A DNA stretch of 64,000 nucleotides from NCBI RefSeq assembly GCF_000006565.2, contig NC_031478.1, forward strand, positions 2,029,874 through 2,093,873, in the 5' to 3' direction. The notes below the pieces were generated by a model. The model searched no databases. It saw only the letters and a list, made by a program, of their open reading frames with translations, and had not been told where the DNA came from. The position numbers and the translations under genes were made by a program. Shown in pieces: positions 54,101 to 63,100 of the stretch. The stretch is from Toxoplasma gondii ME49 (lineage: Eukaryota; Apicomplexa; Conoidasida; Eucoccidiorida; Sarcocystidae). The stretch's first letter is position 1, and every line of letters starts with the position of its first letter.

Positions 54101-57100
54101 CGATGTCGAAGCAGGCGCGGCGGAAATGCGGGCAACGGTTTTCAGCAGCGACGCAGTTTCATGCGTCCTCTCCAACTTCTCTATCACCGTGCACAAGGAT
54201 GTTTCTCTCTCTCGTCTGAACGCGCAAATCTCCGGGGCTTCGTCCGCGTTTGCCGTCGCCTCCGCCTGCAACGCTACGCCTCTTGCAATCATACCAGCAG
54301 CACCAGACGGAAACGGTTCGTCGGAGGTACTGCCAACATACTGCCACAGTATCTTGCCTTCACTTCGCACATCCTTCAGCTACCACTTCGGATCTCCTCC
54401 ATTCCAGTTTCTCTCCAACTGTATCTGGAACTACCGTCGGAGCTCCGCCAACAAAGTGCCTTTCACAGGAGGCGCGTTGCTGGGCCGACCACCCGGCGAG
54501 TCTCCGGAGCCATTACATGATAAATGCGATATACTCTCTGCTATAGCTTCCTGTGGACGCCAGCGGATGCCGGCGGGTCGCGGAACTGTCAGCCAGGTAG
54601 GTCGTGTAACGCAACCAGATGATGAGCAGTCGAATGATCGACTGAAACGCGCAAGCACTACCGCGGAACACTCCACCAACAAGATGGCTAGGCCCTGCGC
54701 CACCTCCCGCCTCAATGTTCCCCTCTTTCTTATGCTTCCGACGACAATGTTGCTGAGCCCGGATACGCTGGGCGAGACAGCCGCTTCATGGCTTTTCCCC
54801 GTTTATGAAGACATTCCACTTCAAGCAGTGTCGGAGGAATGTGCAGACGCCGTCACAGTAGAACATCGTAGGCGCGTGCGGCACGGAGAACATCCGAGCG
54901 AGACTCTGCCCTCGAAGTCAACGCGCTTGGCTCCACTATCGCCCCTGTCACCGCCAATCCACAATGTTGTGGTTTCGTTTTCCCCTATTGAACTCCGTAT
55001 TCGGACTTGGGATATTGAGCGCCTACAAAGGGCAGTTTCGTTAATGTTCGCGGACAAGCAAAGGCAAAAATTACAGGTTCTCAGTGCCTTTGAGAGAAAT
55101 CAACGGAGACAGCAGGTGAGTCACCTGGGGGATCTTCGTAGTAGTGTCGTGAATACTTCATTGACGTCAGACTCCGTTGCCTTCCAGGACTCACAAAACC
55201 TGGCAAGAATGTCTACGTCCGAACAGCCACTGCCCCGACGCTCAGACGACGCAGCTGTGCACGGACCGGGTGCATGCAGCAGCGAGGCTCCCACCTGGAA
55301 ACAACAACCAGATTCGCGACTGATTAACGAACCGACCCATTTTTACCGGAAGCCTGGATGTACAAACAAAAACGCTGTGTTGGACGAACATGGTGCGGTT
55401 ACCCCAGTCGTGTCACCTGCTCAGGAGCGGTATCCAAATAGACGTGCCTTCTGGTGTATTGGCGAGGACGAGGCTTACTTCCATCACTCTCCACTGACGG
55501 ACCCTATACGCAGGGGGGGTTCATCCCAATATCAAACAGATGCGCAAGCGATGGAAAGTCCTCTTGCGCTTCCAGAAGGCTATCCGAACATCGTTGCGTG
55601 GCAGGGATCATGGATAGGAGAAGACTCGACTTCACTGTCAAATGATGTCTCCGCTAGTGGACCGGTCGCAATGAATTTGCATGCAGCCAGTCCTGCTGTG
55701 GCGCCAACGAGCTCGCTGGCATCGCCTTTGCTGGGCCTCTGTGGCTTTGCGGGGGCACCGACACAACTGTTGTTCAACCTGCCGTATTTTTCGTGCACAA
55801 TTTTATATGACGTATTCGAGGGTGACCTCGAAACAAACCGGTCCTTGCCAATTTGTCGGATTTCTGAGAGGAGCCTGCCAGGATCAGGCAGCAAGAATGT
55901 TCGTATGACGCCTGATTCACAGACAAATACTGTCGGGGTCCTGTCAGAGTCATCACTGGGAAGGTACGGAGCTGGTAAGCGGTCTCAGCTCCGTTCTGTA
56001 CAACAATCCCGGAGACCGGCTCGGAAGCGCTGTCAGGCTCACGCCGGTGTGCAACAGGATTCGAGTTCATGCTGTACGCACTGGGTTTGTGTGGGAGAGC
56101 CGAGGACTCATGGAGCGCATCCCCTGATGCGGATCACCATCAAACATATTCGGGCGGCGGGAACAAACACACTCCTTCGGTCAGATTACACCCCGTCAGT
56201 GGTCGAGTCTAGTAGCGCTGCGACGTTGCTGATTCCGGAACACTTCCGCAGATCTGGAGCTGATGCGAGGTTGGCCCATCGGCACGCACCGGAGTGCAGG
56301 CGGACAGTAGAAACGAGTGGTCACGTCAGTACGAGGGACGATACTAAAGAAGACCTAAGCGGGGCGCGGCATCTCTTGATGCTACTTGAGAAACAGCTAG
56401 TGCAGCAGAAGGAGGACCTCATGAAGAGGGGTGCAGAAGCTGAAATAATGAAACTCGGTCTATTGTCTGACAATCTACTTGTCAACGGCGAAGCCGTTGT
56501 CAAAGTCGAGGCGTACGTCATGGCCAGGAGGTCGCTTGTGAGGAACTCCATGGTAACTGCGTCCCCAGAGCCGGCACAGACTGGGCTGTTACGTAATCCA
56601 TCTCAAAAAAAGTCTCGCCCTGTCACCAGCAATCCAGGCTCGGAGACGGGTGATTCATCGAGACGAGCTGGATTTGAATGCGGGCTCCAAGCGCAGCGGC
56701 AACATGACAAAGTCTGCTTGCCTAATGGGAACGTATCCGCACGGTGGACAAGGGAAGAAGGTTCTCCTGTCTCAGAGGCCGCGCTAGGTGTGCTAACCAC
56801 AGTGAGAAGTGAACGGAGTGCTCGGGAACGAAAGGAGGATGCCAAGCAACGCATAGCTGTAGGCAAAAGAGTAACAGCCGATCTCCCAAGGACGAGGCAG
56901 CCCGGCACTTCTGCGTGGCTGTTGAAGGTCGCAGGCGCGTATGGCAGAACTGGCACTGACAAAGGTGGGGAAACAACGCCGGTTAACAGCGAGCCCTTTT
57001 CAGAGATTAACAGCTGTTTTGTGGCAGCTGAACGATGTCAGGGGGAGTTGGAGAGTGCGCAGCGTTGCTCGTCACAACAAACATCGTCTGCTGGACGGGA

Positions 57101-60100
57101 GAACAGCCTTCCTGTCATGCGAGACATCTATGCGCCGATTGCCGAGCCTCACGTTGAGGTGGAGGAAATATGGGAGCCTATTGTTGATGCATTCGTAGGA
57201 TCGTTCCGAGCTTCTCTAAGAGCAGATTCTGCTGATATCGTTTTCACTGTTTCGGACAGGCCACTGTCCCAAAAGTCTTTTTCTCTGGTTGGCCTCACTC
57301 CCCGCCTGGCACCTCATTCTATGTCACCTTCTTCAGCAGTTGCGGCTGACAGCTTCCGTGCCAAGGCACGACTTGCGGGCACAGCATCCAGTAACATGGA
57401 GAAACGGACAGCAACGGAACTGAAATGCGACGGTACCGTTGCCAGCCGTGGCATGCAAGATGCCAGTTTCATGAGAGGGTTTCTGCAGAGCAGCTCTTCG
57501 CTCTCTGCAAGCGTTTGTGAAAGGTCACCGGACTTGAATAAGCAAGGTACTGTACGCGTAGCATTCGCGTCCTGGCATTTACAGACTGTGATCCATCTTC
57601 TGACGCACCTTCGTCTGGAGTGGTCAAAGGCTGCGGAGGAAAGCAACCGCGAAAACACAGCTTTCTGGGCTCATGCGGCCGCCGAGTGGCTGCTTCGATC
57701 TCAGTGGGCACACGACGACCAAGCCATAGATGAAGATCCAGCCGCTGAACGCGTGTCCTGTCATGCTGAAGTTTGCACAAGATGGCCAGTCGTTGGTGAC
57801 CTACTCTATCCCAGATCCGTCACAAATCGGGGAGAAGAATGGTTTTCGCTCGTCGGTCATGACGAGGGACCTCATTCGGGGTGCCTCCCGAAGAATGCGT
57901 CGCTTATTTCAGTCGATAGTCGAGGCAACCAGATTATGCACTTGCAGCCCGGTGAGCGTGCATCGGCATGTAGGGTTTCTTCCGTTACCTCTACTACCTT
58001 GCCAGCGTCAGGAAGTCTATCCAGCGTGGGACAGCGGAATGTCGCCTCTAAGAAAGTCCCGAGAGATGAATTGCTGAAGCGCATGGGGCTGACGAGGGAA
58101 ACGAGTGCTTCGGTTTGGGGTGCCGGCTCGCCCGAAGCGTCTGATAGTTTACAGCACGCCTCCAACGTCTACAACCCAGCATATGAGGGTATGCGCTCGA
58201 AAGGTACCGCTGTCAGCTCACGCGAGCAAGACGTTATTCCACGTCGCCAAGATTGTTTGGCTCTGCCGCGTTCGCCTCCTAATAGATTTATGCTTGGTGA
58301 TGGACGTTATCTAAGCGAGGATAGCCCTCGTGTAATCCCGTACTGCTACCTGCCATGTGTGACCGTAATGGACATCAAGCAGGCGAAGGGGCAGCATAGT
58401 GGGAGCGCAGGTGAGTATTGCCTGTCTAGTTGCGACAACAACCCGGGCATCTATCGCCTGCGAGACTTTGCGGTGTTTCTCCACAATGCATCGGGACTGC
58501 CTATGCTAATTTCCATCGAACCTTCGCCAGGACTGTTGACTGTAGACACTTTCCAGACGAAGAGAATCGCGTCGGCCTCATCACCAAGGCACAGTTTCGC
58601 AGACCCACCAAACGAACGCGTCGAAAGTCGCACAGACAGCAAAAGAAGCAGATCTGTTCGACTATTGGCTCCTGATCAGGTGGTGGCTCTAGACGCTTCG
58701 TTTTTCTATGGAGATCCGCAGACTCGAAGTGACCATCGAAGCTGCTTGTTGCACTTCGTAGCCGTGAACCATATGGAGCCTGAGGTAACAACCTCTGGTC
58801 ACGCGCATCCAGTTTCTGCAGCGCGAACTGCCACTCTGAGAAGGAGAGGTCCACTACCGACAGTACAAAAGATGAGAGAAAGGTCAAGCAACGACGGGCT
58901 TAAAAGGTTGCTCAGAAGAAGGAATCGTCTGTGGCTTCACTACGTCAAGACGAAAGGTGGCCGATGGAGGTGTGCGTTTCCGCCTCGTTTGAGAGTTGCC
59001 TCCAACCGACAAAGATGCGCCTCAAATAGTCGTGGAGATCGGAGCACCCGCTGTCACAGCCTTGTTCGGGCGGCTCTGGCGACGCCAGAGGTGTGGATGT
59101 GCGTGGAGTTACCCGTCGTGCCTTCCGCTGCTGTAATCCGCCTGCCTGTTGTTCAAGGCCTACATGCACCTCTAAATGAATCACCATCAGTGCACACGGG
59201 GGGTATGGGACAAATGAACACTCCAGCTACCGTGGACCCTTATTACGAGGATACGTTGAAAGGAGGTGATGCAAGCGACATCCACCTGTCCGTGTGCTGC
59301 ATTCAGCACTTGCTGCTGGCCCGAGCGGTGGTCAACGGGGGAGCCACATCTCCAGATGAGCAACAGCAGCTGATCACCATCGGTGCTCCTCTGACATTAA
59401 GAAACCTTACGCCGTTCTCTCTCGCATGCCAACTGGGCGTGGTCATGCCGCAGTTAAACGCTAGCAGCAAGGGTCAGGTAACAGGGGAGGGGCGCGATCG
59501 CAAACGCTTTTCTCGATCGGTTGATTCTTGTGGTTACCTAGAGAAGGATCGTGCTACAACCGGAGGGACAGCTGCCACCACTGTTCACGAGCAGCCGCCT
59601 CAGGAGGCACGTGATAACGACAGCGCTGCTTTGCAATGTTTTGATGACGACGAGGTCAACCTTATCCTTCCAACGACAGAGCAAGGCTCCCACAGTCACC
59701 CTCCGACATTCGAAAAAACAGAACATGTACAAGCCTGTGGGCAAGCGGGTTTTGCCGGTCCAGAGGACCGACAAAGAACTGCACCCTTGGTGATGCCTGC
59801 GATGCCCCGACGCAGCGAGGCGGCAAGCGCGACCCATGTCGTGCCATCGTTAACTCGGGTCCTGAAAAGAAGTCGGAGAAACCAGACCCTCCGACAGTCC
59901 GCATCAGCTCGAGTGGGAAAGAGGATTTTCCTACGGGAATTTGTTTGCCCTCCACGGGGCGGTGCCTACAGCTTGTCTGCCATGGCACTTGAGACTGGGG
60001 ATAATGATTGTTTCCACGACGCTTCACTGGCTCAAGGTATGAAGAGCTCAACCGCGACGCCGAGGGCGCCTGCAGGCGTCGAGCAAACGCCTTGCCCTTC

Positions 60101-63100
60101 GCGCTGCGGAACAGAGCACGTGAGGTCGATAGGGAAGATCGTTTATATAAGACCACTCAGACCTTTGATTTTTGACGCTTCCACGATGCTGTCTCTTAGG
60201 GTGCAGCTTCGGCAGACGGGTGGCTGCCACTCCGGATCTTTTTCAGGACCAGGCAATCTGTGGAAACATGAATGGCAGCGTCAGATGTTAAAATTATCAA
60301 ACCGTGTTTCCTGGAGTGGGCGCAGAGAGGATGAAGGGAGCCATGTCTGGGCGTCAGGCATATCATTCCAACCTGCTGGAATGCCAGGCGTGTTTGGTTC
60401 TATTATCACGCTGCGCGAAGAAACAAAGAAACGGCCGTCGCTAAAAGAGCTCCGACAGTTGTCAACAGTGTCTCAATGGAAAGCAGCATCCCTCAGGCTC
60501 CGACGTTCATCTAGCAACACGTCCTCATATTGCATCGGTGATTCCGGGCGTGTTTTCTTGCTCGCGTTTTACTCTTGCACGATGTGGAAACCCGCGGCAG
60601 TCACAATTAAAAACAGTGATAGTGAGAGACGCATCGATACCCCGTGGCTTCTCCCACCCTTCACCGCCTGCTGTTGCGGCCCGTCTCGTGACCTCGCGCT
60701 TGGCCACAACGAGAAGCAAAGAGACAAAGTTGCGCCTGGTTCGTCAAGTTTCATGCGGTTAGAAGATCTGTTCGACGACTGTGATGCTAAGGACCGAGAA
60801 TTGCAGGAGCGCTGTCAAAGGAGCACTTGGGTCGTGAAGGTGCCCCTTCGCATCTGTAATCACTTGCCCTTCCCCGTCACTCTGCACCTCAAGGATGCGA
60901 CAGCTCCGACGAACACGCAACGAGTTGAATGTCACAGTGACGCGACCTCTAAGTGCACCGATGCTGGCAGCAAAAAGGAGAGCAGCGCGTTGCCTCTGAA
61001 ACCGAGTGGGACGAACTGCCGAGATCCTCGTCACGCGCGCCAGCCTTCGTCTTCTGCTTGTATGGCACCCTCTGCAGCTTTCGGCAACCAGTCACACCCT
61101 GATGAATTTCGCCCGCTCGACGAGATGGCTGACCGCAAGCATGGTATGGTAACACGGGTTCAAGCCGCCGCAGCAGCTGCTGGGAGGGGATCCTGTGAAG
61201 TCATTGTTCCATCCCTTCAGCAGCGTCTTTGCTGCGGAGTCCATGGCGCCGAGGTATTGCTCGCCTCGATGAAGCTCCCCCAATCTAGCTGGAGCGAATT
61301 CTACCGTGTGTGGGGCGTGACTTCGCCGGTGGGTCAAAAGAACTTTGAGGTTGCACATGGCCCAAAGGACAATATCTGGTGCACTGATGACGGACATGCA
61401 AAAGGGGCCAGTGCCATGGCGTCGTCCGAAGTTGGTGACGGAGCGACACCGTCCTATGGATCATCTGGAGGCGCACACAGGGGTAATCAGCGCGCAGGTG
61501 GTAGAATTGGTATGGCGTATTCGAAGAGCCCAATACATGAAGTCCAAGTGATTCGAGTCGCTGATCTCCACAAGCGGAAAATATTCGAAGTTCGAGTAAC
61601 TGTCATTTACTCCCCATTTGACCCCATGCTGCCGCCGCATTTTCCGGGGGTAGCGGCTGCTTTGACCATGATCATTTCCGCGCCTGTCTGGCTGTCTCAA
61701 CGGTGCATTCAAGCACCACTGTCCTTCGTGCCTCTAGCCCCGCCACGTGAGGCAGCAACCAGCTGGGAAAGGGCGAGCGACCTCGCCCGTGGCTTATGCA
61801 CAGCACCGCAGTTCAGTGAGACTGAATCAATCGCAGATGAATGCTGCCTCGCTAGTGCCAGCGGATACGCCGAATGCGAGGTCGACACCCCACTTGCCAT
61901 GTACAACGCTGGGCGTTTCCTTACGCAGGGATCACAGCCGAGGCATCGTCAGTCTCGCAGTAGGTTGCTTTGTTCGATAGGCGTGCCAAGGCGAACCAAG
62001 TATGGAATAACGGAAAGTGTCTCAGGAAGGAGGAAATGGCGGAGGAGCGTTGTACATGGAATAAAATGTTCAAATGGAGCTCCTGCGATCGGAAGAGCCC
62101 TCCCGCTTCCGAGATGGACCTATGTAAAGCCAGTATCGGGCGGCGTTGCGTTTCGCAATCCCTCAAATAATCGCAGCGGCCATGAGGACGCACCTTTGCC
62201 GGCACATGGACATAGGGTCAGGCGCTCTCCAACGAGCAGCCGCCGTAACATCAATGTTGGAGACAGCAACTGCATTATCGATGAATCGAGGCGCTCCACT
62301 ATCAGTGAGCTGACAGATGGCACCATTGCAGCTAGCCTTGCGGGGGTTGGTGCAAGCCCACTCTTGTGCGCCTCTGCGAGCCTGGAGGTCGGCTGCTGCT
62401 TCCTGAGACGCCTGGAACAGGCCGCATGGGACGACCATGAACACGGACAAGGTCTGTCACAATGGGGCTCCACACTAGGTGGCTGGGGAAGCCGAAATGG
62501 GGGGCGACACCAGCACAGATATCCATCCCAAGGGCGAACGACCCGTTCGGCGTGTTCTAATGCGGCCACATCTGAGAGAAACGAGGAAATGGATGGCATG
62601 GCTTCAACCGTCTGCGGTTTTCACGGCCCCGGTCTCCTTGCCTTTCGTGCGTGTCGGGGTAGGGAAAACAGTAAAGCTCATACGACGTCTGATAGCTGGG
62701 AAGGGCAGAGGAGCGAGTCTTCTTGTCATGCCACAAATTCCTCTAGACAAGGCAGGGAGCAACTGTTGTTGCCTGGAATGTGCTGGCCTCCGGGTTGTGG
62801 GGTCCAAAGCGCCGAATCTGCATTTGACACGGTGCAATGGTGTCGCCGTCGCCTAGCCGCCACAACTGCCATGAACCAATTCATTCTCAGCGCAGGTGTT
62901 CTAGATATCCGGGTGCTACTAGATTCTGGTTCTCTGCTCTCGTATTTTTCAGTGTTACACAGACGTGACACAAAACAAGAGGGAACTATCTCGACAGAGC
63001 AAGCCGATGGTGGAAGCTCGTGCCTGGATCCGCATTGCTCCGCCTTTTTACCTTCTACCATTTCTCCACCACACGCGGCTCTACCGTTGAGAGTCGGCTG